Part shown: piece by piece, positions 26,997 through 36,114 of the stretch
Layout: each line of letters begins with the position of its first letter
Position numbering within the stretch: position 1 is the first letter of the stretch
From: Diaphorobacter sp. HDW4A
Lineage (GTDB): Bacteria > Pseudomonadota > Gammaproteobacteria > Burkholderiales > Burkholderiaceae_C
Length of the DNA: 64,000 bases
Reading direction: 5' to 3'
Assembly: GCF_011305995.1 (NCBI RefSeq)
Contig: NZ_CP049910.1
Coordinates: 4,774,001 to 4,838,000, forward strand
Made by a program: the position numbers and the translations under genes
Notes under the pieces: model-generated
Seen by the model: only the letters and a program-made list of their open reading frames with translations
Databases searched by the model: none
What the model was told of the DNA's origin: nothing

Positions 26997-29958
26997 CCGG
27001 CTGCAGCGGTCGTAGCGGCCTGAACTTGCCCGCGCCGATCTTGGCGCTGCTGCGCCAGAGGTAATCGCCGGTCAGGTTGATGTGCTCCCAGCCCAGCGGT
27101 GACAGGTACTGCAACAGGCTGTCATCGATGACTTGGCCGTGGCTACGCAGGGCGTTCGCCGCCCGCTCCAGATAGACCGTGTTCCACAACACGATGGCCA
27201 CCGTCACCAGGTTGAGGCCGCTGGCCCGGTAGCGTTGCTGCTCGAAACTGCGATCGCGGATTTCGCCCAGCCGGTTGAAGAACACGGCGCGGGCCAGCGC
27301 GTTGCGGGCCTCGCCCTTGTTCAAGCCGGCATGCACGCGGCGGCGCAGCTCGACGCTTTGCAGCCAGTCCAGGATGAATAGCGTGCGCTCGATGCGGCCC
27401 AGTTCGCGCAGGGCGACCGCCAAGCCGTTCTGGCGCGGGTAGCTGCCGAGCTTCCTGAGCATCAGCGATGCCGTCACTGTGCCCTGCTTGATGGAAGTGG
27501 CCAGCCGCAGGATTTCGTCCCAATGGGCACGGACGTGCTTGATGTTGAGCGTGCTGCCGATCATGGGCTTCAGCGCCTCATAGGCAGCATCGCCCTTCGG
27601 GATGTAGAGCTTGGTGTCGCCAAGGTCGCGGATGCGCGGCGCGAAGCGAAAGCCCAGCAGGTGCATCAGCGCGAAGACGTGATCGGTGAAGCCAGCCGTA
27701 TCAGTGTAGTGCTCCTCGATGCGCAGGTCGGATTCGTGGTACAGCAGGCCGTCGAGCACGTAGGTCGAGTCGCGCACACCGACGTTGACGACCTTCGTGT
27801 GGAACGGCGCGTACTGGTCGGAGATGTGGGTGTAGAACGTCCGCCCTGGACTGCTGCCGTATTTCGGGTTGATGTGGCCGGTACTCTCGGCCTTGCTGCC
27901 GGCGCGGAAGTTCTGACCGTCTGACGACGAGGTAGTCCCGTCACCCCAGTGCTCGGCGAAGGGATGCCGGAACTGAGCATTGACCAGCTCCGCCAGCGCC
28001 GTCGAATAGGTTTCATCGCGGATGTGCCAGGCCTGCAGCCAGGCCAGCTTGGCGTAGGTCGTGCCGGGGCAGGATTCTGCCATCTTGGTCAGGCCGAGGT
28101 TGATTGCGTCGGCCAGTATCGTGGTCAGAAGCAGGTTCCTGTCTTTGGCTAGTTCGCCCGACTTGAGGTGCGTGAAGTGTCGGGTGAAGCCCGTCCACTG
28201 GTCCACTTCCAGCAGCAGTTCGGTGATCTTGACGTGCGGCAGGATCACCGCCATCTGGTCGATCAGGGCCTGCGCGGTGTCGGGCACCGCCGCATCCAGC
28301 GGCGTGATCTTCAGACCCGACCCCGTGATGATGGCGTCCGGCAGTTCGTTGGCCAGTGCCATGCTGTTGACCGTGGCGAGCTGCGTTTCCAGCAGCGTGA
28401 GCCGGTCATGCAGGTACTGGTCGCAGTCGGTGGCCACGGCCAGCGGCAAATCGCTGGCCTGCTTGAGGCTGGCGAATCTCGCGGGCGGCACCAGGTAGTC
28501 CTCGAAGTCCTTGAACTGACGCGAGCCTTCTACCCAGATGTCGCCGGAGCGCAGCGAGTTCTTCAATTCCGACAGCGCGCACAACTCGTAGTAGCGCCGG
28601 TCGATGCCGGTGTCGGTCATCACCAGCTTCTGCCAGCGCGGCTTGATGAAGTCGGTCGGCGCATCGGCGGGCACCTTGCGGGCGTTGTCGCTGTTCATGC
28701 CGCGCAGCACCTCGATGGCGCCAAGCATATCCTTGGCGGCAGGCGCGGCTCGCAGCTTGAGCACGGCGAGGAACTCCGGCGCATAGCGGCGCAGCGTGGC
28801 GTAGCGCTCGCCGATGCGGTGCAGGAAATCGAAGTCCTCGGGCTGCGCGAGCCGCTGCGCCTCGGTGACGCTCTCGGTGAAAGCGTCCCACGACATGACC
28901 GCCTCGATGGCGGCGAACGGATCGCTGCCCGCCTGTTTGGCCTCGATCAGCGCCCGGCCGATGCGGCCGAACAGGCGCACCTTGGCGTTGATCGCCTTGC
29001 CCGATGCCTGAAACTGTTGTTGATGCTTGTTCTTGGCGGCGTTGAACAGCTTGCCCAGGATGCGATCGTGCAGGTCGATGATTTCGTCGGTGACGGTGGC
29101 CATGCCCTCGATGGCGAGCGCCACCAAGGTGGCGTAGCGGCGCTGCGGCTCGAACTTGGCGAGGTCGGCGGGCGTCATCTGGGCGCCCTCGCGAGCGATC
29201 TTCAGCAAGCGGTTCTGGTGTACCAGGCGCTCAATACCGGAAGGCAGATCGAGCGCCTGCCATGCCTTGAGGCGTCCGATGTGTTCCAGCATGTGCCGCG
29301 AGTTCGGCTTGGCCGGTGACTGGCGCAGCCAGGCCAGCCAGGTCGCCTTGCCGTTCTCGCGGCGCTTGAGCAGATCGTCGAGGCGGCGCCGATGCGCGTC
29401 CGACAGCGGTTCGGCCAAGGTGTCGTAGATGCGCCGGTTGGCGCGGGTGACCGCCTCGGCGCAGACGCGCTCGATCACATCGAGTGTCGGCAAGATGATG
29501 TGTTGGTGCCGCAGGGAGTCGAGGACGCTGCCGGCCAGCACGATGCCCTTGTCGGTCTGCAAGGCCAGTGCGGTAGTGGCATGAACAGCCTGGCGATAGT
29601 GCCCCAAGCCGAACGGCTCCATGCCCAGGTACGCCCGCAGTTCGAGCAGGTGTTCGCGCCGGGTCTCCTCCCGTTCGGAATATTGCGGCCAACATGCCGG
29701 ATCGAGTCGCAGGTGCCGTCCGATCCATTGCAGCAGGGGCCTCGGCACCTCAGCGTCTGGTAGCAGGCCCTGACCGGGGAAGCGCAGCAAACACAACTGC
29801 ACCGCGACACCCAGGCGGTTGGCCTCACCGCGCCGCTGGCGGATCAGTGACAGGTCGGATTCGCTGAAGGTGTAGTGTCGGATGAGTTCGTCTTGTGTAT
29901 CGGGCAACGCCAGCAAGCTTTCGCGCTCGGCAGCGGACAGGATCGAACGGCGAGGCAT
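26992..29958 (-). CDS. tnpA: Tn3-family transposase TnpA
   Basis: The 988-residue DDE transposase has the length of the Tn21 group. The N-terminus [20 protein letters not shown] is typical. The central part includes the conserved [17 protein letters not shown]. The C-terminal DDE_Tnp_Tn3 domain shows [38 protein letters not shown] (first catalytic Asp), [11 protein letters not shown] and [18 protein letters not shown] [20 protein letters not shown]. The end LNLTGDYLW..s is intact. It binds the 38-bp ends and catalyses replicative transposition to cointegrates. It starts 2 bp after tnpR on the same strand. Long plus-strand frames over it are shadows. Confidence 0.97.
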   Translation of the reverse strand: MPRRSILSAAERESLLALPDTQDELIRHYTFSESDLSLIRQRRGEANRLGVAVQLCLLRFPGQGLLPDAEVPRPLLQWIGRHLRLDPACWPQYSEREETRREHLLELRAYLGMEPFGLGHYRQAVHATTALALQTDKGIVLAGSVLDSLRHQHIILPTLDVIERVCAEAVTRANRRIYDTLAEPLSDAHRRRLDDLLKRRENGKATWLAWLRQSPAKPNSRHMLEHIGRLKAWQALDLPSGIERLVHQNRLLKIAREGAQMTPADLAKFEPQRRYATLVALAIEGMATVTDEIIDLHDRILGKLFNAAKNKHQQQFQASGKAINAKVRLFGRIGRALIEAKQAGSDPFAAIEAVMSWDAFTESVTEAQRLAQPEDFDFLHRIGERYATLRRYAPEFLAVLKLRAAPAAKDMLGAIEVLRGMNSDNARKVPADAPTDFIKPRWQKLVMTDTGIDRRYYELCALSELKNSLRSGDIWVEGSRQFKDFEDYLVPPARFASLKQASDLPLAVATDCDQYLHDRLTLLETQLATVNSMALANELPDAIITGSGLKITPLDAAVPDTAQALIDQMAVILPHVKITELLLEVDQWTGFTRHFTHLKSGELAKDRNLLLTTILADAINLGLTKMAESCPGTTYAKLAWLQAWHIRDETYSTALAELVNAQFRHPFAEHWGDGTTSSSDGQNFRAGSKAESTGHINPKYGSSPGRTFYTHISDQYAPFHTKVVNVGVRDSTYVLDGLLYHESDLRIEEHYTDTAGFTDHVFALMHLLGFRFAPRIRDLGDTKLYIPKGDAAYEALKPMIGSTLNIKHVRAHWDEILRLATSIKQGTVTASLMLRKLGSYPRQNGLAVALRELGRIERTLFILDWLQSVELRRRVHAGLNKGEARNALARAVFFNRLGEIRDRSFEQQRYRASGLNLVTVAIVLWNTVYLERAANALRSHGQVIDDSLLQYLSPLGWEHINLTGDYLWRSSAKIGAGKFRPLRPLQPA

Positions 29959-29960
29959 GG

Positions 29961-30518
29961 TCAGGTTTCTCGCATGTACTGGTAAAGCGTTTCGCGGCTG
30001 ATGCCGAACTCACGGGCGAGCTTGGCTTTCTGCTCGCCCGCCGCGATGCGCCGTTTCAGTTCCTCGATCTTTTCACCGCTCAGAGACTTCTTGCGCCCCC
30101 GATAGGCCCCGCGCTGCTTGGCGAGCGCGATCCCCTCGCGCTGCCGCTCGCGGATGAGCGCCCGCTCGAACTCGGCGAACGCCCCCATCACCGACAGCAT
30201 GAGGTTCGCCATTGGCGAATCCTCGCCGGTGAAGGTCAGGTGCTCCTTGACGAACTCGATGCGCACGCCGCGCTGGGTAAGGCCCTGCACCAAGCGGCGC
30301 AGGTCGTCGAGGTTGCGCGCGAGACGGTCCATGCTGTGCACGACCACCGTATCGCCTTCGCGCACGAACCCGAGCAGCGCGTCGAGCTGCGGGCGCTGCG
30401 TGTCCTTGCCCGAGGCCTTGTCGGTGAACACCTTGTCCGCATGGACCTGTTCAAGTTGCCGTTCTGGGTTCTGGTCGAAGCTGCTGACGCGGACGTAGCC
30501 GATGCGCTGACCGTGCAA
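29961..30518 (-). CDS. tnpR: Tn3-family resolvase TnpR (serine recombinase)
   Basis: The 185-residue protein begins [20 protein letters not shown] with the catalytic serine in VSS. It has the resolvase core motifs [20 protein letters not shown] and [20 protein letters not shown], and a C-terminal helix-turn-helix [19 protein letters not shown]. It resolves cointegrates at the res site just upstream. It is followed by tnpA after 2 bp, the Tn21 layout. Confidence 0.96.
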   Translation of the reverse strand: MHGQRIGYVRVSSFDQNPERQLEQVHADKVFTDKASGKDTQRPQLDALLGFVREGDTVVVHSMDRLARNLDDLRRLVQGLTQRGVRIEFVKEHLTFTGEDSPMANLMLSVMGAFAEFERALIRERQREGIALAKQRGAYRGRKKSLSGEKIEELKRRIAAGEQKAKLAREFGISRETLYQYMRET

Positions 30519-30720
30519 GGTGCCCTCCTGAGGGTAATGTGTCAGGAAGAAATCTATGACCCTTGACGGCGTGTGTCAATAAATTACGAAGGCAATGCTA
30601 TTCTGACGCTATTGCCCCGAACGGTCTGACGCCCAGTTAGGGTATAGCTCATTCTGACAGCCATCGAAGAAAGCGATTAACCAACTTGCCAAAATTAACC
30701 AAATAGGTCATTATTCGCTT
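30519..30720. promoter_or_regulatory. Probable res site and divergent tnpR / mqsRA promoters
   Basis: The 200-bp gap is much richer in A and T than its surroundings and lies between tnpR (minus) and mqsR (plus). That is where res recombination sites sit in this transposon group. TGTCA-type short repeats occur (GTGTCAGG, GTGTCAAT, TCTGACGC, TCTGACAG). The stretch ACCAAATAGGT just before mqsR is a near palindrome and could be a MqsA operator. Individual subsites cannot be fixed by eye. Confidence 0.6.
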
Positions 30721-31017
30721 ATGGAGAAAGGCACTCCCCACTGCAAGCTGCCCGTCGTCAAAGCCATGATCGAGGCGGGCAAGGTCCGTTCAACCCTGTC
30801 GGCGCTGGCGGGCGGGGCGGCATTGGGATTTGACTTCGAGGGAATCGTCAGCGTGGTTAAAGCACTGACCCCGGCGGATTTCTACAAGAGCATGACGACA
30901 CACGCCGATCACCGGGTTTGGCAGGATGTGTACCGACCGGCCACATCCGCTGGCGAGGTCTACCTGAAACTCACGGTGATTGACGACGTGCTCATCGTGT
31001 CCTTCAAGGAGCTGTGA
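30721..31017 (+). CDS. mqsR: Toxin MqsR (type II, ribosome-independent mRNA interferase)
   Basis: The 98-residue product follows E. coli MqsR along its length: MEKGTPHCKLPVVKAMIEAG, LGFDFEGIVSVVKALTPADF, YKSMTTHADHRVWQDVYRP, and the end YLKLTVIDDVLIVSFKEL. MqsR cleaves mRNA at GCU-type sites and stops translation. It precedes and overlaps the mqsA region, toxin first, as in E. coli. Its place between the resolvase and passenger genes fits toxin-antitoxin pairs known from other Tn3 transposons. Confidence 0.95.
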   Translation: MEKGTPHCKLPVVKAMIEAGKVRSTLSALAGGAALGFDFEGIVSVVKALTPADFYKSMTTHADHRVWQDVYRPATSAGEVYLKLTVIDDVLIVSFKEL

Positions 31018-31019
31018 AC

Positions 31020-31421
31020 ATGAAATGTCCATCTTGCGCGGCGGCCGAACTGGTGCGTGACACCCGCGACCTGCCGTATACCTACAAGGGCGAAACGACC
31101 CTCATTCCGGCGGTGACCGGTGACTTCTGCCCGGCCTGCGGCGAGGCCGTCCTCGATGTGGCCGAATCGACGCGCACCAGCGCGGCGATGCTGGAATTCA
31201 ACAAGCAGGTGAATGCCTCGATTGTCGATCCGGGCTTCATCGCCAGTGTTCGCAAGAAGCTCGCTCTCGACCAGCGCGAGGCGGCCGAAATATTCGGCGG
31301 TGGGGTCAATGCCTTCTCGCGGTACGAGAACGGCAAGACTAAACCGCCGCTGGCCTTGGTGAAACTGCTCAAGGTGCTGGACCGTCACCCTGATCTGCTC
31401 AATGAGGTCCGAGCCGCGTAG
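31020..31421 (+). CDS. mqsA: Antitoxin MqsA with zinc ribbon and HTH
   Basis: From ATG 31020 (a GTG at 31014 overlapping the mqsR stop is also in frame) the 133-residue protein begins MKCPSCAAAELVRDTRDLPY. It has a second CxxC in DFCPACGEAVLD. These four cysteines form the zinc domain that covers MqsR. The C-terminal Xre-like helix-turn-helix (LDQREAAEIFGGGVNAFSRY, then ENGKTKPPLALVKLLKVLD) binds the operon's promoter. Together with mqsR it forms a complete addiction module that may stabilise the transposon. Confidence 0.95.
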   Translation: MKCPSCAAAELVRDTRDLPYTYKGETTLIPAVTGDFCPACGEAVLDVAESTRTSAAMLEFNKQVNASIVDPGFIASVRKKLALDQREAAEIFGGGVNAFSRYENGKTKPPLALVKLLKVLDRHPDLLNEVRAA

Positions 31422-31754
31422 AGCGCGAATTGCTGGAAGCATATTCGCTCCCACAATTTCGTCTAGCCATGTGACCGGATGCGGCCATCAATGGACGTTC
31501 ACGGCCGCCGATCGCACGTCAGGAAAAGGCTGGGAGCAGACATTCGAGTTTGACTGCCGGTGGCTCCTTCGAAGCGCCGCAACCGGTCGTTGGACCAATC
31601 TGCCCGGCCAAACGGATTCGTCCGCTTTCCCAATACTTGGCGGCACTACAGAATGTGCCGCGAGCGCGGCTAGCAATGGCGCCGACGTCAAAGAGTACAG
31701 TGTCAGCGGACTCGAAAGTACTGAGGGTGCCGGTCCACGCAAGACCGTCGACGT
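31422..31754. other. Gap between mqsA and the hydrolase gene inside the transposon
   Basis: Open frames exist on both strands but none has a motif or start signal. The base composition is similar to the passenger genes. Confidence 0.4.
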
Positions 31755-33503
31755 TCAGCCGTCCACGGTCTCCTCGCCGCCATCCTTGGACAGCTCTTCG
31801 GCCCGGCGCTCATCCAGGTGGCGCTGCAGGCGGGCCACGTCTTCGGGCGACCAGTCGTCGATGCCGGTGACTTCCAGCCAGGCGTTGATGTAGTGCGATG
31901 GCGCGTAGACGTGGCCGAAACCCATTGGTGCGCTCATCGACAGCGAAGTATCCATTGCCATCTGCATCATCGTCACGACCGGATACCAGCGCATCGCCGG
32001 GGATACGTCCGGCGGGCGCGGGGCATCGAGCAGTTCCGGTTCGCGGAAGAAGCCGTGACGGTCGAAGAACGTCACCGCGTCGCTGCCGTACTGCAGGTAG
32101 ACCACGCGCATCGGGCCCCACGGCGTGCCGGGCGGGGTGGAGCTGCCGTCCTGGTTCATGAAGCGGACGAACGAGCCGTCCTGGAACTGCGGCAGCCACA
32201 CCGGCGAACCGGGATTGCGCGAGCGGGTCAGCCCGGCCCACTTGCTGGCGGCGAACGGAGGTCCGCTCCAGACCGCGCCATCGAATGGTTCGCCGAGCAG
32301 CTCGAACATCTCGAACGAGCGTTCCGAATTGAGCGCGCCCAGGCTCAGGCCGTGCAGGTACAGCTTCGGCCGCCGCTCGGGCGGCAGCGTGCGCCAGTAG
32401 CCGTAGACCTCGCGGAACAGTGCGCGCGCGGTGACCCCGCCTGTGTCCGGATCCAGGAACAGCGTCAGCGGACTGGACAGGTACGAGTACTGCACCGCGA
32501 CGCTGGCCACATCGCCGCGGTAGAGATATTCGATGCCGTCGATGCCGGACGGGTCGACCCAACCGGTGCCGGTCGGAGTGATGATGATCAGCGCCTTGCG
32601 CTCGAAGCCGCCGACGCGCTTGAGTTCTTCCAGCGCCAGCTGGGCGCGCTCTTCGGGCGTGTCGCCGGTGGGCAGGCCCGCGTACACGCGCAGCGGCGCC
32701 TTGGCGCCGGGACCGGCGTAGGCGGCGAGTTCGTCGGCGGTGGGGCGGGCATCGACGTAGCGCCGGCCCATGCGCCCGAGCTGGTTCCAGGCCACTAGCG
32801 ACTGCGCGCTGCCGGGGCTGTCCCATTCGGTCGGCGGCGGCATGTCGGGCGGGATCAGTGCATCGGCCTGGCGATAGGAGGCGTCCAGGGTGTCCAGCAA
32901 CGAGGACAGGATCACGCCGTTGACCAGGCCCACCAGCAGCAGCACGCCGGCGATCGCACCGACCACGTGCGCGATCCGTCGCGGCACCTTGCGGGTGACC
33001 AGGCGCATCACCGCCTTGATGATCATCAGCGCGATGCGGCCCAGCACGACCAGCAGCAGCGCCACGACCGCCGCACCCGCGAGTACGCCCAGGATGCGCG
33101 ATGGACCGGCGGGAGCCAGGTGCATCAGTTCGCGGACGATGTTTTCCCAATGCTGGCTGCGCCAAAGCGCGAGCGCGGCGATGACCGCGCAGGCGACGAC
33201 CGCGATACGGCGGCGACGCGGCTGTCCCGCCGGCCCGGGGAGCGGCAGCTCCAGGTATCCCCACAGCCAGCGCAGCAGCACGCCCAGGCCGTAGCCGGCG
33301 GCCAGGCACATGCCCGACAGCACCGCCTGCGCGACCGTGATCCGTGGCGTGAGGCTGGGCGTGAGCGAGGCGGCGAAGAACAACGTCCCCAGCACGAGCC
33401 CGGTATTGCCAAGGCGCGCCAGCAGCGAACGCCGGAGCCGGGTGAACCAGCCATCGGATGTAGTACCGGAAGCGAGTGCAGCGTCGTCGTCCTGTCGCAT
33501 CAA
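31755..33503 (-). CDS. Membrane-anchored alpha/beta-hydrolase-fold protein (Abhydrolase_9 type)
   Basis: The 582-residue protein has an N-terminal domain with about five hydrophobic segments (residues 25-215, including LGTLFFAASLTPSLTPR). A cytoplasmic or periplasmic alpha/beta-hydrolase domain follows. The nucleophile elbow appears as LHGLSLGALNSERSFEM (G-L-S-L-G), with candidate His in the C-terminal GFGHVYAPSHYINAWLEVTG. This layout is that of the PF15420/PF10081 family, whose physiological substrate is not known. It is convergent with mqsA and is a passenger gene of the transposon. G+C-rich codon use is more extreme than in most neighbours, suggesting a different donor. Confidence 0.85.
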   Translation of the reverse strand: MMRQDDDAALASGTTSDGWFTRLRRSLLARLGNTGLVLGTLFFAASLTPSLTPRITVAQAVLSGMCLAAGYGLGVLLRWLWGYLELPLPGPAGQPRRRRIAVVACAVIAALALWRSQHWENIVRELMHLAPAGPSRILGVLAGAAVVALLLVVLGRIALMIIKAVMRLVTRKVPRRIAHVVGAIAGVLLLVGLVNGVILSSLLDTLDASYRQADALIPPDMPPPTEWDSPGSAQSLVAWNQLGRMGRRYVDARPTADELAAYAGPGAKAPLRVYAGLPTGDTPEERAQLALEELKRVGGFERKALIIITPTGTGWVDPSGIDGIEYLYRGDVASVAVQYSYLSSPLTLFLDPDTGGVTARALFREVYGYWRTLPPERRPKLYLHGLSLGALNSERSFEMFELLGEPFDGAVWSGPPFAASKWAGLTRSRNPGSPVWLPQFQDGSFVRFMNQDGSSTPPGTPWGPMRVVYLQYGSDAVTFFDRHGFFREPELLDAPRPPDVSPAMRWYPVVTMMQMAMDTSLSMSAPMGFGHVYAPSHYINAWLEVTGIDDWSPEDVARLQRHLDERRAEELSKDGGEETVDG

Positions 33504-33912
33504 GTATCCCCTGCGAGTGGTCCCCTTGGGCCAATATACCGGACACGGATAGGCGTTTTAACCGCATGAGGCCAAGTATTTTCGAATGCCGGTTCCTGCC
33601 TCTGCTTGGTATCAGCTCGGAATCGAGAGATCGAGGGATGCGAGTGACGAGTCTGGCAGCGCGCTCAATGACAGCATTGAACTGGAACCCCGAAGCTCGC
33701 ACTACGCTGGCGACTGACCGCAAGTGCAGCTAGTACGGTCATTGAGGCGAAAAAGCCAAACGGCCGCAGTGGGTCGTCAAGAGACCGTCGCGACCACATG
33801 ACAGACGCCTGGCGTACGATTTTCTCCGTTTCGTGAGCTGGCCCCTCTTTGTACCTGCCCCTGCCAATTCTCGGGTCATGATCTGAGCCCCATGTCTTCT
33901 CACTCGAAAATC
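33504..33912. other. Intergenic region between two passenger genes; holds a degenerate third transposon end
   Basis: There is no supportable gene. The notable content is a 38-bp relic of a terminal inverted repeat at 33808-33845, listed separately. Confidence 0.5.
33808..33845 (-). repeat. Degenerate third copy of the Tn3-family terminal repeat
   Basis: Aligned base by base with the right end at 35381-35418, 30 of 38 positions agree, including CGTACGATTTT and TGGCCCC-type termini. It has the same orientation as the right end. It would delimit a shorter element, 26959-33845, without the racemase and DUF3592 genes. Confidence 0.85.
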
Positions 33913-34638
33913 ATGAAAACCATCGGTCTCCTCGGCGGCATGAGCTGGGAATCCACTGTTCCCTATTACCGCCAGATCAATGAAGCCGTGAAGGTCCGAC
34001 TCGGCGGGTTGCATTCGGCGAAGGTCGTGCTCAACAGCGTCGATTTCGCCGAGATCGAGCGCCTGCAGCACCGTGGCGATTGGGATTCGGCCGGCGCCGT
34101 GCTCGCCGACGCCGCCCGGGCGCTCGAGCGTGCCGGCGCGGATTTCCTCGTGCTGTGTACGAATACCATGCACAAGGTCGCGCCTGCCATCGAGTCGGCC
34201 GTGACGATTCCGCTGCTTCACATTGCCGACCCGACGGCGGCCGCGATACGCACGGCCGGCTTGTCCCGCATCGGTCTGCTCGGCACACGCTTCACGATGG
34301 AGCAGGATTTCTACCGTGGCCGCCTGGTCGAGCAGCATGGCATCAACGTGCTGACACCCGAGGCCGACGACCGCGAGCTCGTGCACCGGGTGATCTACGA
34401 GGAGCTCTGTCTGGGGCGCATCGAAGCGCGTTCGCGCCAGGCCTATCGCGACGTGATGCAGCGCCTGGTCGAGCGCGGCGCAGAAGGCATCATCCTGGGC
34501 TGCACCGAAATTTCGATGCTGGTGGGCGAGGAGGACGCAAGCGTTCCGCTGTTCGACACGACGGCGGTTCACGCCGCCGCCGCGGCACAACTGGCGTTGG
34601 CGGCTATCGATTCCGCTTCGCTTCGAGCGCACATGTAA
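33913..34638 (+). CDS. Aspartate/glutamate racemase family protein
   Basis: The product from ATG 33913 (241 residues; ATG 33892 adds seven) begins MKTIGLLGGMSWESTVPYYR, the family start. It has the two catalytic cysteines in LVLCTNTMHKVAP and EGIILGCTEISMLVG, each followed by Thr. These act as the two acid/base residues of PLP-independent amino acid racemases. The substrate could be Asp, Glu or another amino acid (YgeA-like broad racemases share this start). Its stop overlaps the next gene's ATG by one base (TAATG). It is a passenger in the outer part of the transposon. Confidence 0.9.
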   Translation: MKTIGLLGGMSWESTVPYYRQINEAVKVRLGGLHSAKVVLNSVDFAEIERLQHRGDWDSAGAVLADAARALERAGADFLVLCTNTMHKVAPAIESAVTIPLLHIADPTAAAIRTAGLSRIGLLGTRFTMEQDFYRGRLVEQHGINVLTPEADDRELVHRVIYEELCLGRIEARSRQAYRDVMQRLVERGAEGIILGCTEISMLVGEEDASVPLFDTTAVHAAAAAQLALAAIDSASLRAHM

Positions 34639-35135
34639 TGTCCGCCGGCTTGCAGAGAACGCCACCCCGTTCATTGCTGTTTGCCGTTTGGTTGCTGCTC
34701 GGTGCTCCAGTCCTGTACTACGGCGCGGAGTCGATCCAAGGCGCCCGAGATACCCTGGACTCAAGGCATTGGCCACACGTCACGGGCACCATCGTCAAGC
34801 ACGAAACCCGCGGAAGGAGGTATTGTTCCGTACCCGTCATCCACTACACATACGTGGTGCGCGACAACGCTTTTGAGTCGAGCGCAAGGGTGCCAGGAGT
34901 GGAACAGTGCTTTCGATCCGAGGTCGCGAGCCGCGTAGCAAACAGCTACCCGCCCGGCAGTTCTGTGCGCGTCTACTATGACCCGCAGTCTCCACAGAAT
35001 GCGGCACTGTTACCTGGATACATGACTCGCAGTGCATGGGAGGGTGTCGTTTTCTTTCCCATGTTCTTCCTGGGTTGGCTGTATTGGGGGTCGCTCTTGC
35101 TTAAAGGTCTTCGCAGTGCCCCAAAAGTGGCCTAA
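34638..35135 (+). CDS. DUF3592 membrane protein
   Basis: The 165-residue product begins MSAGLQRTPPRSLLFAVWLL. It has one membrane segment near each end and a beta-rich extracytoplasmic middle with WPHVTGTIVKHETRG, HYTYVVRDNAFESS and YPPGSSVRVYYDPQSPQNAA. These are typical of DUF3592. Function unknown. It is translationally coupled to the racemase gene, so the two probably act in the same process or simply moved together. Confidence 0.85.
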   Translation: MSAGLQRTPPRSLLFAVWLLLGAPVLYYGAESIQGARDTLDSRHWPHVTGTIVKHETRGRRYCSVPVIHYTYVVRDNAFESSARVPGVEQCFRSEVASRVANSYPPGSSVRVYYDPQSPQNAALLPGYMTRSAWEGVVFFPMFFLGWLYWGSLLLKGLRSAPKVA

Positions 35136-35380
35136 GTCGAACGGTTAGACGCCACGCCGAGCAGACGACGATTTCCGACCCGGGACGTCGCGCGCGCACC
35201 GAACTCCTCGTGGCGTCGGGTCATACGCCCGCTCTGGATAGGCGACCGATCTGCAGCTTCGTCAGCACGACAGACGCCGTATCCGGCGAACGCCGAAAAC
35301 ATGCCGTGGGCGCCATCGTCGGCAGTACCTCGCCGGGCAGACGCAGTCTTGCTCTGCTTCACTTGAAGTCCGTCGCTCGC
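35136..35380. other. Right-end non-coding part of the transposon
   Basis: No gene is visible between the DUF3592 gene and the right terminal repeat. Confidence 0.5.
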
Positions 35381-35418
35381 CTTAACGTACGATTTTTTCC
35401 GTTTTCTGAGACGGCCCC
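35381..35418 (-). repeat. Right 38-bp terminal inverted repeat of the Tn3-family element
   Basis: Read inward from 35418 on the minus strand it begins GGGGCCGTCTCAGAAAACGG and ends GTTAAG. It is followed by TTGCT, the second copy of the target duplication. Confidence 0.95.
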
Positions 35419-35525
35419 TTGCTGAATCCGGGGTGAAACTAGCGCGCCAGCTTGCGAAATGCCATCTATATCTCCTATGTAGGGGTCGTCTTCTCCACGC
35501 AGAGCATCCTGTAGTAGTCCTTGTT
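35419..35525 (-). pseudogene. cbpA fragment, transposon-split (right piece)
   Basis: The DNA follows the 5' end of intact cbpA (about 18005-18116): TTGCTGA..TCGGGGTG, AGCTTGCGAAA.GCC, GTCGTCTTCTCCACGC and TGTAGTAGTCCTTGT. The minus-strand frame is broken and the start codon is lost. Together with 26912-26958 it represents about the first 50 codons of a second cbpA. Confidence 0.8.
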
Positions 35526-36080
35526 AGCGTCAGTACTCAGCGGGAATCGGATCCACGCTCAGTTTCAAACAAAGGAAACGCTGCAACCTGACTGCGCCAG
35601 GCGGTCGCCCAAATAGACGCCAAAGCCACCCGCCCACCGATTTCGCATAGTGAGTCTCCTTTCAACTTGCGCTGCCGACAGGATGGTCTTCGAGGTGCTC
35701 ACTTTAAGCCTCTGGCCGGCAAAAAGAGAACACTCGGCGCTCCGGCAGAAGCGTTTGCTGCACTACGCCGAAACTTGGTCCCAGAAGCGACCGCTGGGGC
35801 GCTGTATAGCGCGCGGCGTGTCCGATAGTCCGGAATACATCTCCTATCGTCGCCGCGGGGCCAAAGGCTCGCTCAGTTCCAGCGAAAAGTCATTCCGGGA
35901 GATACATTGGAAAGGGCCGACGTAAACAGGGTCACACGAGCAGCCCGAGCAGTGGGACGCGCAAGGATCGGCATCGAAAAGAAAAGGCCAGCGAACGCAC
36001 AAGTCCGCTCCAGCCTCATTGCCGTCAAAGAACAGGCCTGCAAGCATGCGCCGTCACAGTTTGGCGCTCGGGCCGATCTG
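35526..36080. repeat. Degenerate duplicate of the cbpA upstream flank (18117-18880)
   Basis: The order of similar blocks is the same as at 18117-18880, with some deletions: TACTCAGCGGGAATCGGATC at 35533, the TTCAACTTG.GCTGCCGAC block near 35665, GATAGTCCGGAATACATCTC near 35825, and CCAGCGAACGCA near 35990. No gene is intact in it. Confidence 0.75.
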
Positions 36081-36114
36081 AACATCTACCTGAATTCGCA
36101 CTGGAGATATTGAC

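Larger units (their letters stand above)
26959..35418 (-). mobile_element. Complete Tn3-family (Tn21-like ends) transposon with MqsRA and passenger genes
   Basis: The outer ends are 38-bp inverted repeats at 26959-26996 and 35381-35418. Both begin with GGGG, run through CGTCTCAGAAAACGGAAA and finish in TAAG. The element is flanked by the direct repeat TTGCT at 26954-26958 and 35419-35423, a 5-bp target duplication as expected for Tn3 transposons. From left to right it carries tnpA, tnpR, a res region, mqsR, mqsA, an alpha/beta-hydrolase-fold protein, an amino acid racemase and a DUF3592 protein. It interrupts a degenerate cbpA copy. The element length is 8460 bp. Confidence 0.95.

Noticed and set aside
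28168..29319. Plus-strand frame opposite Tn3 tnpA
   Set aside because: Antisense shadow of a strongly conserved transposase gene.
31810..33723. Minus-strand frame of 637 codons, longer than the annotated hydrolase gene
   Set aside because: The product is Arg/Ala/Gly-rich and motif-free. The 582-codon frame shifted by one base shows membrane segments and a GLSLG nucleophile elbow.
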